This document shows positions 15,301-30,300 of a stretch of 64,000 bases of DNA, one piece after another. The translations under genes and the position numbers were made by a program. Each line of letters starts with the position of its first letter. Position 1 is the first letter of the stretch. The notes beneath the pieces are model-generated. The model did not search any database. It had not been told where the DNA came from and saw only the letters and a program-made list of their open reading frames with translations. The stretch lies in NCBI RefSeq assembly GCF_036711975.1, contig NC_091971.1:23815501-23879500 (forward strand), given 5' to 3'. The stretch comes from Onthophagus taurus (lineage: Eukaryota; Arthropoda; Insecta; Coleoptera; Scarabaeidae).

Positions 15301-18300
15301 TCAGCGTACAATACGCTGCTGAAGGAAAATTTGGGGTTGCCATTTAAAAAATGAAGTTTTCAACTTTTCGAGATAGGGAAATTCTGCGCAAATTTCTGAT
15401 CCCTGTATAATTTTTTAAAAAACTTTTCAAGGGTTATGTAAGCTATGGGTCCTCTCTGTGCAAATCCTAAGAATATTTAGCTGGACTCGAGTGTAATTTC
15501 GAAAAATTATTTTTAATGTGAAGGGTTGTCTGCCAAAATTTTCGAAAAAACTGAAATAATTCAAAAATATTGCACTCTACACATATGATGACATATCGAA
15601 TTATATTAAAATTTAGCGGGGATCTCGAAAATTCGATAAAAATTGGTACATTCCATTTAAAATAACGAAGTTGTTTCCGGTATAACCGGAAGTTGGAGAA
15701 ATCTGAAAACATTTTAGCTGAAACGAACACTTCGGGTAAACCCTGTATGCAAATTTTCACAAAAATAGTGCCAGTAGTTTGCCATATACATATACAGGTA
15801 ATTCAAATTCGACCCCCACCATTGGGATCTCAGAAACCATAAGAGATACAGAAATAGTTAAATGGGGGCAAAGTTGCGTATTTTAGAACTCATCATTTTT
15901 CAACTAAGTTTTTGGATCTAGCCGTTTTAGTTTTTAAAATGTGACCGAAAAACAAAAAAAAATAAAAGTTTGTAAAAGCCATCTTAAATCAGTATTAGTC
16001 TACTATTTTAATTCTAATGACAAAGAATAATGTCACTTTCGAACCGGAGTGGCCCCCCAAAGCAGCCCAAAATGCGGGGGAAAAATTAAAAAATGCATTT
16101 TAATTAAAAAAATATATATAATCAAAGAAATATAAATAAACTTAAAAAAGACTGGAATAATCATAATCCATACTTCAGCAAAAATTTAAGAATTATACTG
16201 GTGAAAAACCAAACTTAAGGGAATAGTCGGGAATACTCTGGTCAGAAGGTTAATTTGCAAGAAAAAGTCTGAAATTGCAATAGTTATAAACTAGACTTCA
16301 GCAAAAAACAGGAATTACATTGTTCAAAGTCCACATGAAGTCTGAAATTACTGTTCAGAGAAAACAAAAAATTGATTATAAACCAAACATGATTTTTCAT
16401 GGCAATACTTATGTGTTCAATAAAAGAATGCGAAGAATATGAAAAAGAAACCAATGGACTTGTCTTGTTATTGCACAGGACAGCAAATCACCAATACGGA
16501 AACTTTGCCAATGCAGGACAAGCACAAAAGCAAAGTAACAGCTGCAGAAATGAGGTAACGGGTGGTACAAGATCCGTATAGATAATAAGAGGTTCCCAAA
16601 AAGATGATGATAGACACCCAGAAAGAAATAGCTGTCAGTATCAAGAACAAAACATACATAACGTTGGCAGAAGACTAGTTACTATTTCTAAAAAACTAAA
16701 TACTGCTTTCTGAAGACTAGATACTGCTCTGGAAGATTAAATACTGCTTTTTGAAGACTAGATACTGCCGACAGGTCTAAATACAGCATCTGGAACACTA
16801 AATACTGATTTCTAAAGACAAAAATTGCTTTGTGGAAACTAAATACTGTTTTCTGAAGACTAGATACTGCTGACAGGTCTAAGTACTGCAAAAGAAAGAT
16901 AAGATATTGTTGGAGAAAACATACATAATGTTGGCAGGAGATTAGATATTGCTTCTAGAAGACTAAATACTGCTTTCTGAAGACTAGATACTTCCGACAG
17001 GGCTAAATACAACGTCTGTAACACTAAATACTGCCTTCTAAATACTAAAATTGCTTTGTGGAGACTAAATACTGCTTTCTGAAGACTAGATATTGCTAAC
17101 AGATCTAAATATTGCAAAAGAAAGATAAAATATTTTGGAGAAAATATACATAACTTTGGCAGAAGACTAGATACTGCTTCTAGGAGACTAAATACTGCTT
17201 TCTGAAGACTAGATACTGCCGACCGGTCTAAATACAGCGGCTGGAAAACTAAATACTGCTTTCTAAAGACTAAAATTGCTTTGTGGAGATTAAATACTGC
17301 TTTCTGAAGACTAGCTACTACTGACAGGTCTAAATACTGCAAAAGAAAGATAAAATATTTTGGAGAAAACATACATAACTTTGGCAGAAGACTAGATACT
17401 GCTTCTAGAAGACTAAATACTGCTTTCTGAAGACTAGATACTGCCGACAGGTCTAAATACAGCGTCAGGAACACTAAATACAGCTTTCTAAAGACTAAAA
17501 TTGCTTTGTGGAGATTAAATACTGCTTTCTGAAGACTAGCTACTACTGACAGGTGTAAATACTGCAAAAGAAAGATAAGATATTGTTGGAGGAAACATTA
17601 AAAAGGCGCCGGCGCCCCCTTTTAGGCAGCGCCCGGTGCAATGCACCCCTTGCACCCCACGGTAGCGCCGCCTCTGGTTCACGAAAAAACGAAAAATCAA
17701 GAAGTTATAGGCAAAAAACGAAAAAGTCATTTTTATGTTTTTCGGCGCGTTTTTCCAAAAACTTAGTTGAAAAATGATGAGCTCTAAGATACGCAACTTT
17801 GCCCCCATTTAACCATTTCTGTATCTCTTATGGTTTCTGAGTTGATCCCAATGGTGGAGGTCGAATTTGAATTACCCTGTAACAGACCCTGTACAAAACT
17901 AGTACAATATTATAACGCACAGAAAATGAAACAAGAAACAAGTCATTACATCCAAAACCATTACAGATCCTCCATTAAATAAAGTTGTCGGTCGTATGTT
18001 GCACTGTGCATAGCGTTCATTGGGCCGTCGAATTACTCTTAAACGTCTATCTGAGCTGTATAAACAAAACCTTGATTCTTCTGTGAACAGTACTTGTTCC
18101 CAGTCATCAGCATTCCAGTCAAGATGTTCTCTGGCAAATTGCAATCTCCTTCTACGATGATTTGCGTTTAAATTTGGTGCTCTGGCAGGAATCCTTGCAT
18201 GCAAATCACCTTCGGCGAGACGCCTTTGTACAGTGTTAGTACTAATTCGAATATTATGAACATCTGCTACTTGTATCTGTAAGTTTCTCATTGTAACAAA

Positions 18301-21300
18301 ACGTTCCCTTAAAGCACGAAGTCTAATAAAACGATCTTGGCGTAGTGTTGTGACTCTCCTTCTTCCTTGTCCAGGTCGTCTTGTACGTGATATTGTTGTA
18401 TGAGAAATTCCTAATCTCAAGCCTATTTCACGATAACTTATTCCTTCATTGCCTAAAGTAACTGCCTCAACACACTCATCGCGGTTTAAATGTCTTGAAA
18501 TACGGCCCATGTCAAATAAACACTTAATAACACAAAGCAGCAACTTGCTAAATGCGTAAATAAAATTAACAAGCATTTCTGTCAAACTGTTTGATATTTC
18601 ATAGCCTGCTTGTTTCATTAGTAAGGACTATCAATAAAATTAAGTCAAACTTAAAAAATGTGTATCTTCCTTGATAAAAGAGATATCGAGATGATTCTTG
18701 AACGAAAATGTAGAGAAGAGTTTCCATTCTAACGTAATGTAAATGGAATGTAGCGGTTCTTTCTGATAAATTTCACAGGGTGTTGCAAAATCAGAAGAAA
18801 AAACATAAATTTCTTTTTACACCCCGTATATGGGTAAAACGTTGACAATTGTCAGAAACCATCAACACATTTCTTCCTTAAAAATCAACCTATACCGTGA
18901 AGAAAGAATCATCAAAATCCATCCGTTGATTCAAAAAAAAAAACCTTTAAACTTAATGCATAATTTAGGTGGTGCGATAATTTTGGAGAGTAGTGTATAT
19001 TATTTTTTTTGTTGTGGATGCCATCTTCTATGAATATGTTTCTTAAATTATATTGGCATTTCATTTCTATCATGGAATTATCGCTATGGATTACCCCATC
19101 TGGACTTGCTCCTAAAAAATAAAACTCTCCTTGACCTACATATAAACCACATGGATCTACATGTGGCCCAGAAATATTTTGAAAACCTTCTATTACTGTT
19201 TTTTCATATTGGTAACCATATTCGGTGGCTTTGATTCCTCGAAAACTATTTCCCAATAGGTATTTTAAAAGATTGTTGGGCGGTGTTGATGGTTTTCTTT
19301 TGCGCACTACTCCAAAATTTGAAACTGTTAATCTTTATAACCTTTCTTGTCTCCAACAAGGATAGTAATCCTGTTGACATCTAGTACGTTCTTCTATTCT
19401 ATCTGCTTCTTCTTTTGTTTTTTTTTCAGTAAATTGAATATCACTTCTTGTCTTTTATGAATTTCTTCTTGTGGTGGTAATTCCACAACATCTCCATAGT
19501 CGCTGCCTGCTTATAGCGCAATTGGTCTAACCCTTTTGCAATATTTTTGTTCACAACTCTTTTCAGTGCAGTGTTCTAATTTCTTTCCCATATTTTCTGC
19601 AATTTTGTTTAAATAATGTTCACGACAATTGAACGGAATTGCTGCAATGTGGCATCTTAGTTGGTAGGATCCACCATCAAAATCGTCACTAAGTTCCTAT
19701 AACTAAACCATACAAACTTTTTTATTAATACACTGTGTAGCGAGCTATCAGCGAATCAAATTGCCTTTTGCTGTTACTACGTTATTCGTTAGTATGTTTA
19801 TAAAAAACAATTATTATTATTAATTTCTTTTTTGAACAACATTACTACTATTAAAATACACGTTATCCCTTGCACGTTATCATTAAAATTAAGTATTGAT
19901 TATTATAATAAAATAATAAAGCGATTCTTATGTGGTGTACGCTCCACACACTGCTAATAAAATTGTTCACAGAAAAAAGGAAAAACACAAGTAAAACTTT
20001 AAAACCGACTTTTACTGTTGTACTACCTTTACTACCTACATACTGCTACATATGAACTTCTATTTTAAAGGAGTGCATTTCTAATTCTTACCATTTGGTT
20101 TTCGATAAAAAAGCCACAATATAAATACAGACAGTGCTGGCAAAAACTCGGCGCCACCCTTGATTCTTTAGGGGCGCAGCTACGTTGAAGTTAGCGAAGC
20201 AATTCGAATATTAATACTGAATTTTCAAAAAATTATTGAGAAATTATGGAGAAAGATTGGTTTCTGAAATTTTGCATGACTACTATATGAAACCTTCTCT
20301 AGTGGGCACGCATATTATTTTTTCGCTAATGATGCAATTTACGCGTATTAAATAATTTAATTGTTGTATTTTTTTTAATAAATAAATGGGCATGCGTGCC
20401 CACTAGGGTACTGTTTCCTGATTTCAGAGCAGAAAGAATCATGCATTTTGCTCTCATATTAACCGAGATATATTGTTTGAAAGATTACATATAAAAATTC
20501 TTAGCGATTGAACAGCCTTAACTAGAGGGAGATTTTTTCAAAACGATATCATAATGTTGTCACGCCTGAATTCCAATGGCAGTTATTCCAACAAGATGGC
20601 GCGCCACCACACTTCAACAAGCTTTACTAAATCAGTTTTTGACACTTAGGAAATTGTTTAAAATAATTGGTTGCCATAGTTACTCATGGCTACTGCTATT
20701 TTTATCATGTCAAGCAAATTTGAAGAAGTTAATCTTTAAAGTAATTTTTCTCGAAAATTTTCTTATGTAACCAATATTATTATTGAGTGTACTAGATTGA
20801 GAAAAAGATTCTATTTCATATTCCGTAATAAAACTGGAGGAAAAAATTGAAATCTACACCAAAAAATTGCAAAAAAATTAAATCTTCATTTCAGAGATTT
20901 TTCCATAAACTGTTTAAAATGATTTTACCGCCAATATCGGTTACTTTACATAACAAAACTTTTTTATTGTACAATTAATTTGATGTTTTGTTATAGAAAT
21001 ATGGAGAAACGTTTATTATTAAAAACTTTGGCAGTAATAAGTTGTTATTTAACCAATAAAAAATTGGTTGAACAAATATTAAATATAATCCTGCAAAGTG
21101 TGAAACCATTTGATCAAGATGAACTTTTATCATGTTCAGAAGCAATCGGAATCTCATCAAGATCAAATTTACGTTTAGTTCTCGACACATTATCAACAAT
21201 CAGAAAAGAAGTTTTAATAAAAAAGAGTCAATCAATATTTAAGTTTACTTTTATTAAAGATCAAAGTAAAGAAATTGAATTGGAACGAATAAGATTTTTG

Positions 21301-24300
21301 GTTATAACCAGTTATGGAGAAGTTTGTAAAGAAGCCCCCGTTGAAATTTTATTACAAACGATTGAATCGGAAATTTTACAATTCGTTTTAAACGAATTAC
21401 AAACGACTAAAGATTTTATTATAAAAAAAGTTTCTTTAAAAACATTGGGCGCTATCGGCGATTGTATGCATCCGAATCGAAATAAACTTCATATTTATAT
21501 GCAATCTCGAGATGAAGTTTTAACAACAGTCTCTTCACAAATGTTGTTACATAATGGGCCTGAATACGTTGAATTATTTCCGGTTATTATTCCGGTTTTT
21601 ACATCATTAATTCGTTTACCACATACCTTAGAATCCGATCAACGTTTAAACTTATTAAAATTATGTTTTGATAATGTTTTTAATGCAAGCGCTATATATT
21701 GCAAATTAACAAACGAGAATTACGGAAATTTGAAATTAGCGCCGCCTGTTTATTTAAGTTTTTCAAAATTAAATACGTTAGTACAAGAACTGTTATTACA
21801 AACACTTTCTCCTGCAACTTTAGATGAGATTGTAACGTTATTAGAGCCATGGTTGGTTAAGAAAAAAATTGAACAACGTTTACCAGCTTTAGAAGCTTTA
21901 AGAATAGCTCTACAAACTTATTTGGATCATGTTAAATTTGCTTATGAAGGACCAAGTACTTTTGGACAAACCGGATTAATTTTAGCACGAATTATTCCGA
22001 GGTGTACAGATCCAAATAAAACTGCGAGAAAAGTCGCGTTGGATTGTGTTTGTTTAATTTTATCAATCGCGGGGAGATACGAAGGAAAAATGCGAGATCA
22101 CGACAAACAATTAAGTAACTCTTTAATGCACGTCCAAGAGCAAATTACAACTGAAGATCCAAAATTATTATTTAATTTAACGACGGATTTGGCAAATTGC
22201 GTCTCAATGAATATACCCAAATTTCAAATTGGACATTTTGCTGAATACTTAATCGATGGATTATTAGATGTTGAAAATTCAAGTTCAAACGGAACAAGTG
22301 TTGTTTTAAACAATTTGTTTAAATTGAAAGGCGGCGATTTACAACAAAATGTGTCCGATTTAGTTTCAAAGCTATTAGAAAGTTTAATTAAAATTCATGA
22401 TTTAAGAACAAAAGGAAACTCTTTGAACGCGATAAATAATTTAGCGCAACATCACTTAAAACCGATTGTTATTGTTTTATTGCAACAATCTTTACCGTTT
22501 GATCAATCAACTTGCAACGCTTGGTATTCAATTTCAAATGAATCAATAATGATTTCTGATATTTTTGCTATTTTAAAGAAAATTTTAAAATCATACCCGT
22601 TTTATGAAGAAATTAAAATGCAGTCGGAAACGAATCGAATAGCAACTTTATCGACTTTACAAGCAATTTGTGCATTTTTGGAAATATTTAAAAGTCCACA
22701 AAGCCACGAAATATGCAAAAAAGATTTCTCGGAATTATTTACTTTACTTTATATAACTTTAGCTTCTTACATCAACGCTTCACCTCCAATTTTGCATAAT
22801 AAAACAACGTTAAATCGTGAAGCCTATAAATTAAATCCGTTTAAAATCGCCTTGGATGCTTTAAAACTATTCCTACAGAACGTTGAAAATGCTAAAGGAG
22901 CTGCAGAATTATATTTATGTACGGATAATTTAAATTCATTCATTGAAACAGTTCCTAAAATTACCGAAACAATTTGTCAACAAATGCCAGAATCTTTAGG
23001 ATGGTTAGTTGCATCAATGGGACCTTATATTAGAACAGAAATTGAATTGCAAAGAATAGGAGTTACTGTGTTTTTCGGATCTTTATTAAAATGTAAATTA
23101 ACGAACCAAAATGTACTCTCCGAAAACGTTTTGGAAATGCTTTTGGATATTCAAGGTGATTCAAGCACTATGGTACGAAAATTATATTTACAAGGATTAG
23201 GTTATGGTGCTGAAAATTTAAATAACGATATCATTTATCGACATTGCGGGTCGTTATTAAACGTTTTTATGCAAGGATTAGATTATAATTCAGTTGAGTA
23301 AGTAATTAAATTAAAAATTTATTAAGAACTGCTCACTTTCATATGAAATCCACCACCCACTAAAATTCTAACTATAATTTTTAAACTTTAGTAAAATAAT
23401 GCTTTATTATCAACTAAGAAACGATGAAAGTTTCCGCCGAAAAAACTCAACTGTTATGTTTCCTGTACCATTGTTATCTCCAATTTTCAATATTTTGTTC
23501 CTAACAATTAATGAATTTATGCCCATAAAATGTCAGCTTATTTGATTGTCAAACTGTCAAGTAGACGTCTTGTAATGCCTCAAGGTCCGTTGAGTATTGG
23601 TTATCATAACTTATCATATTAATAGGGAATTGGACAACCTTATACAATATCTTAAAAAATCCATGATTTAGGGGTATAATTTAATAATAAAGACTAAAAA
23701 GGCCTCTTCTTCTCTAAATAATATATTTATTATATTTTATTTACATGGTACCGGTTTCGACATTTCGATTTTTAGAAATACATTTCACGTTTCACGTTTT
23801 ATTTAATTTATTTCTAGGGGTGTTTTTATTAAACTTTCACTTCATAATAAAATAATGTTTATTTTAATCATTTCTAGGGGTACACTTTAAAACTTATAAT
23901 TTGAAATAAAAGAACATTAATACGATCGGAACGTTTTACAAATACGACTGTTGCTCTTCGGGATCTCAGAGGCAACTGTTCGACGGTTCGATCTTTTTAT
24001 TCGTTAGCGCTTTGAAGGGGGAATCCCACATTTCGGCCATCCTGGGATTCATTCGCCTCGAATGGATTGCTTGGACACCAGGGTTTCATGTGGTCAGCAC
24101 TGCTGGATGTCTTTCGCGGACCTGGGTGGTTACCAACCTTTCCTACATCATACCGGTCGGGACCAATACCTCTAACAACCCGATATGGACCTAAAAATTT
24201 AGTTAACAATTTAGATTCGGTTTGAAACTGTGTTCTCTTGATGGCTACGAGATCACCTATATGGTATATAGTGGCAATTTTCCGTTTCTTGTTATAGTTC

Positions 24301-27300
24301 CGTCGGTTTTCTTCTTGCACCTTCATTATCTGGTCTTTCTGCAGCAATACTGCCCCAAATCCTTCTTTGCTTGCATCTACATGCAGTTCAGTTTTATTGT
24401 AATAGTTAAAAATTTTCAATACTGGTTCACTAGTTAGAATCTGTTTAAGAGTCTCAAACGCTTGCTCTTCTTCTTTTCCAAATACAAGCTGTTTGTCTTG
24501 CCTTAACATATCGCTTAACGGTTTTGCAATCAAAGAATACTCAGCGATGTAGTTTCTGAAACAACCAGTAAGGCCCAGAAAACTTTGAATTTATTTTATT
24601 GTTGTCGGTTTTGGAAAATTCACAACAGCCTTAATTTTTTGTTTTGCTGGTTTAACAAAACCATTTTCTATTTCATGTCCTAAATATTCTACCGTGCTTT
24701 TAATAAATTGACATTTCTTCCATTTGAATTCTAATCCATTGTCCATTGCTATCTTTAAAACTTTTTCTAATTTCGCAAAAGCCTGATTAACGTCACTCGC
24801 TGGTATAATAATATCATCCATGTACAAAATCACGACTCTTTCTTGAATTAAGTCTTTGAAAACATTGTTTATGTAACGTTGAAACACTGCTGGCGAATTG
24901 CACAGACCAAACGGAGTACGTAGAAATTCATACTGTCCACCTGGAGTTACGAATGAAGTATCTCACACTTTCTTCGGCTATAGGAACATGGAAAAATCCA
25001 TTTTTCAAATCCAATGTTGTAAAGATTCTTGCGTCAGCCAACAAATCAATGTGATCCTCTATTACAGGAAGAGGGTAACGATCTTTTATTATCTTCCTAT
25101 TCAACTTACGATAATCAACACAAATGCGAGTACTTCCGTCTTTCTTCTTTACAAGTACAATAGGGCTGGCGAAATCCTATGTACTCTCTCTTATGATGCC
25201 GTCCTTCAACCAATTTTCAATTTGCCTGCCTACCTCATATCTTTCTGGCATTGACAATCTTCTCGGTGCTTGATAAACTGGTGCATCATCTTGTAAAATA
25301 ATTTTCGTCTGTATGTTTGTTGAAGTTGAACATTTCTTTGGTTTGTAGTTTTCAATCAACTGTTGAACTTTGTCGTAATATTCGTATCTACCAACATCTA
25401 AATCATTTTCTGTGTTTATCAGAAATATTTCATTTTCCTCAGAGACACTTATTTCTTCCTTTGGTAGATGATTACAAAATCTAATTTCGTTAGAAGATAT
25501 TGTCAACGTCACTTTTTCTAATATCGGCTTACCAATAAGTAAATCCATGGGCATGGCATCATCAGGTACTATGTGTACAGTCGTTTTAAATCCATACTCG
25601 TCTACGTTTATATTACCGTTGAATTTACCCGTAGTAAATACCGTGTTTACCAGTCCTCGCAAAGAAATTGACGTCTCTTCGAAATTTGGCGAACCTAATT
25701 TTAAATAGCTACTAACTTTAATTAAATTCAAGTCGCTTCCAGTGTCTATAAATCCACAGAATAATTTGTTGTTAAGATATAACTGCTTATAGCCTGGTTT
25801 TTCTTCTTTAGTTTCTTTTATGACGTACGATTGCTTCTTCTGGTTATCAGCTTTCAGAGGCAACTGTTCGACGGTTCGATCTTCTTATTCGTTAGCGCTT
25901 TCAAGGGGGAATCCCACATATATTTCATTTTAATGTTCTTCTTCAGTGATCTGATGCTTTGTAGATTTGGCTGATGATGACATGTGAACATGTCGAAACC
26001 GGTACCATGTAAATAAAATATAATAAATATATTATTTAGAGAAGAAGAGGCCTTTTTAGTCTTTATTATTAACTTATACAATATGTTTACTCGACGGACC
26101 TTGGTAATGCCCCCAGTGCGACGTCACATTACTGGACACAGTACAGTTGCTCGGATATGGTCTTTATAATCCGAAGAAGGTATTCAGAGGCGCCATCCTT
26201 CTGGAAGACCCGCCCAAAGAAGTAACGCACGTAAAGACCGACTCCTTAGGCTGATGGCTACCAGGGATCGATTTCAAACAACAAGGTCGATTGCTGTGAA
26301 TTGGATGAAAGCTTTGAATCGACACTTATCGATGGCAACTGTTTACAGAAGAATTTCTTCCTTTAGGTTTCATTCATACCGTCCTTACCTTCGGCTTCCA
26401 TTAACACCTATAAAGCAAGCCAGACTTGCATGGTGTCAAGAACGGCAAGGGTGGGTTCATCAATGAAATGACATCGATCATCTTCAGTGATTTATTTATT
26501 TAAATGTGTTTGGGATGCAGACGGGTCAAGCCCAGCGAAGCATCCGCTAATAAGTACAATAAAAAATATGCAGTTAACAAGAATTCTTAACAGAAATAGA
26601 TAATTCTGAATAACAAGAAAACGACAATGGTTGAAATTAACAATAATATGTAAGCAAAAAATCAACAGATAATATATTAACAAAAGTAAAAACAAAAGAA
26701 AAAACAGTCAGCTTATAAACGACGACAAGGGGGCAGCGAATATATCAGAATCTGAGCAATAATGGGTGAAAGTAGACATAAGGCGAGGAATCGCGGAGTT
26801 TGAAAGTGCATAGGTATTAGTGCGCGACACAAAGAATAGTGACTTTTCACGGGATGCGCTGGAACTTTAAACTGTATCTCAGAGAGTATCGTGGAGCAGT
26901 CAACAATACCGTTAATAAGTTTGTAGAGAAAAATTAAATTATTTATATTGCGCCTGGAGGAAAGCTGCGGGCATAGTCGCAGTAAGGTGAGAAAAATTTA
27001 TGTGCAAGGTACCTAAGAAAACGCTTTTGTACTTACTCCAAGCGATCAATGTAAACAATGTAAATGCGATATTGAGGGTTCCAAACTGTAGATGCATAGT
27101 TAAGTACTGAAGACACATAGGCGAAATAAAGTGAACGAATACAGGATAGATCAGTGAAGGGTCGGCATGTACGACATAAAAAACCAAGCATCCGGGAGGC
27201 CTTGTTAACAATAGAATCAATGTGAGCGGAGAAAATAAGTTTGGAGTCGAAAAGAACGCCAAGATCTCTAACGCATTCGGATTGTTTGAGGGTGTTAGAA

Positions 27301-30300
27301 CCAAGCAAGTAATCAAAAGCAGTAGGATAGCGTTTACGTGTGAAAGTAATCTTGCTGCACTTGCCATAATTAATATAAAGATTATTAATTGTACAATATG
27401 CTTGTAGTCTGTCCAAGTCGCTTTGCGACTTTGCACAGTCTTCAAGCGAGCAAATAGGTGCAAATATCTTGCTGTCGTCGGCATACAGAATTTTGAGTGG
27501 TGAAAGCAGGTATGAATGTTGTTTATGTAAAGCAGAAATAGCAACGGTCCCAGATGGCTGCCCCAATTAGGTTTCGCGCGCCACATTTATGTATGGGAAT
27601 TATTAGTGCCTTCTTCCATTCAGATGGATAAGTTGCTGTGTGAAGGGAGGTTTTAAAAATACACGCCAGTGGTTCAGTGAGCACTGATGCACATTCACCG
27701 TAGAATAGGCCGGGCAGACCATCCGGACCCGCTCCAGCCCTGGGACTCACGGATGACAATTCATGCAAAATGTCGTCCCGAATAAACCAGGGCTCGATGT
27801 ATAGGGAGGAGACTCCACGGCTACCGTCCCCGCATCCTTCAACAAATACAGATCCGAAATAATCAGCGAAAAGGTCGCAGATATCCTGCTCACCCGATTG
27901 CAATACGACAACTTACCGGGAATAGTTATGCTACCATTCTTTTTTGATTTAATGAAAGACCACAGACCGCTTGGATTATCACGCATGTTAGATTGTATGG
28001 TGCCCAGAAACAGATTATAATCATTTGTGATTAAGGCTTTACTACGAGCACGGAGAAAACGAAACGTTTCATAATAAGTATGGTTCCCCGTGGTCTTCCA
28101 CTTCTTATGGAATTTAAGTTTTTCCTTAATGCCTTTAATGGTTGGTAGAGAGTACCAGGATGGAAATCTACGTTTATAGGTAGTTTTCTGAGGAACAAAT
28201 TTCTTGACCGCTCCACGAACAAAAGAGTAAAACATGCTCACTGCTTCATCGGCCGCTAAACGACCAACACCATCGTCCCAATCCACAGACGCGAGACATG
28301 AACGTAGACTCCCATAATCAGCTATATGAAATAGGTATTTATGAAAACGATTGTCGCGGAGAAGGCGCTGCGAGACACAGTTAATTGAAAGTAGTAAAGC
28401 AGGATGATGGGTATCCACGCGCACCAATGGTCCAAGGCATTGGGCCCTCCATTGAAAGCAAAACTTATTAATCTCAAAACAGAAGTTAAACACCTAGGGG
28501 TAATACTAGACAGTAAACTAAACTGGAACTCACACTTATTGTTAGATAAGGTGAGGAAAAAGGCCATTATGACAAACCAGATCTGCTGCAGGCTCCTAGG
28601 AAGAAACTGGGGTGTCAACCACGAATGGCTCACTGGGCCTACGTAGCAATAATCAGGCCCATGGTCGCTTACACCTCATTGATTTGGTCACCAAAAACAA
28701 AACATAAGACAGCACAACAACAGCTGGCACAAATCCAGCGATTAGCATGTCTTAACATAACGTGTGCAATGAGATCCTGTCCGACGGCTGCTTTGGAAGC
28801 CCTACTTGGGTTCACACCGCTCCATTTATATATACAAAAGGAGGCAGCTTCAGTGCCTTATCACTGAAAACAGTTTCTTCAGTCAAGTTGATGCAGGGTA
28901 ACCTCAGAGGACACCTCGAAATCCTCAAGGAGCCATGTCTAAATCACCTGATTGAAATTAAAACAGACCTTATACTGACAGAATACAATTTCAACCACCC
29001 GTATAAGGTCATATTTAGAAGCAGGGATGATTGGGCGAAGGGAGGGTCTCAACTAAAAAGAGGAGCCCTAGCCTGGTAAACCGATGCTTCAAAGACAGTT
29101 AGATCCGGAGTAGGCATGGGCATCAATGGACCAAATAGTCACATTAAACTGCCCCTCAGCTCGGACATAACAATTTTCCAAGCAGAAGTTCTTGCTCATA
29201 AACTTCTGCACCGCTTTGAACCTACGGAAGGGACAGAAAGGTGCATCTAAAACATTTTCACAGACAGTCGGGCCGCCTTAAAGGCCATTCAGGCCTATAC
29301 GTGTGACTTCGCACTGACCAGAGAGTGTACCAGCAACCTGAGATAACTCGTTAGGGGCAATGATGTACAGTCGGGATCTTGGGAAATGCACACTCAAGGT
29401 CAAGCGCTGTTGTGAGATCCGACATGCCGCTGGCTAAAAGGGCTGATCGCCCACGAGTCAAGAGCTTCGTGAGCGCCCACGAGACAAGAGCTTCGTGTGC
29501 GTCGGCTCAGTCCGTTTAGCCAGCGGCATGTCGGATCTCACAACAGCGCTTGACCTTGAGTGTGCATTTCCCAAGATTACGACTGTACCCTATGGTGGGT
29601 TCCAGGTCACAACAACATTGAGGGCAATGAGAAGGCGGACAAGTTGCCCAAAGAGGCAACGAACACGCTCTTCATTGGACCCCAACCTAGCTGTGGACTA
29701 CAAAAAATCCACCTAAAACAAATAATCAACAATTGGGAGGTCTCAAAGGTAGCCTTACGCTGGGAAGAACTTCCAGGTCACAGACAAGCGAAGAGTATGA
29801 TAACGCCGTCGCAAAATAAAACCAAAGAGGTTTTATGCCTCAGCAAGGGGGATCTAAGGACGCTCTCAGGGTACCTGACCGGCGATGCCAATACCACCTC
29901 TTCCACATTGGACAAACTGAGATCAAACTTGTCGACTTTGCAACGACGAGTCAGAAACTGCTAAACATATACTGTGCACTTGCGTCGCCAGAGGCCGTCT
30001 AAGACACAATATTTTCGGTAAAACTCCCTTGACACCTACCGACATAAAGATTCAAGACCTCAGGGCAATACTAAGGTTCATCAAGGACCTACATTTGCCC
30101 TAAATCTTTGGAGGGCTAAAGTTACAATAGATCTTATAGGCCGCGATAACGAGAAGGGCCGTTCCCGTTCCAATAATAATAAAATAATAATAGAGAGCAT
30201 GGGTGGAAGAGTTACTAGCTTTTTCTTGAAAAATGCTAATTTTTGTCTTGTTTTTTTCAACTACACTTTCATCGTTTCTTAGTTGATAATAAAGCAGTAT

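Noticed and set aside
16860-17567. A 235-codon open frame on the minus strand with a 75-residue repeat
   Set aside because: It lies entirely in the 225 bp minisatellite, whose period is a multiple of three, so the frame is open by arithmetic. It has no start context, no domain, and the array is inside a transposon.
16653-17596. Regularly spaced repeats resembling a CRISPR array
   Set aside because: Spacing units are themselves repeated with no unique spacers, and the host is an animal genome. It is a minisatellite.
23800-25925. Possible endogenous retrovirus or errantivirus with envelope
   Set aside because: Only protease, RT, partial RNase H and integrase C-terminus are visible. No envelope-like frame was found, so it is described as a gypsy retrotransposon.
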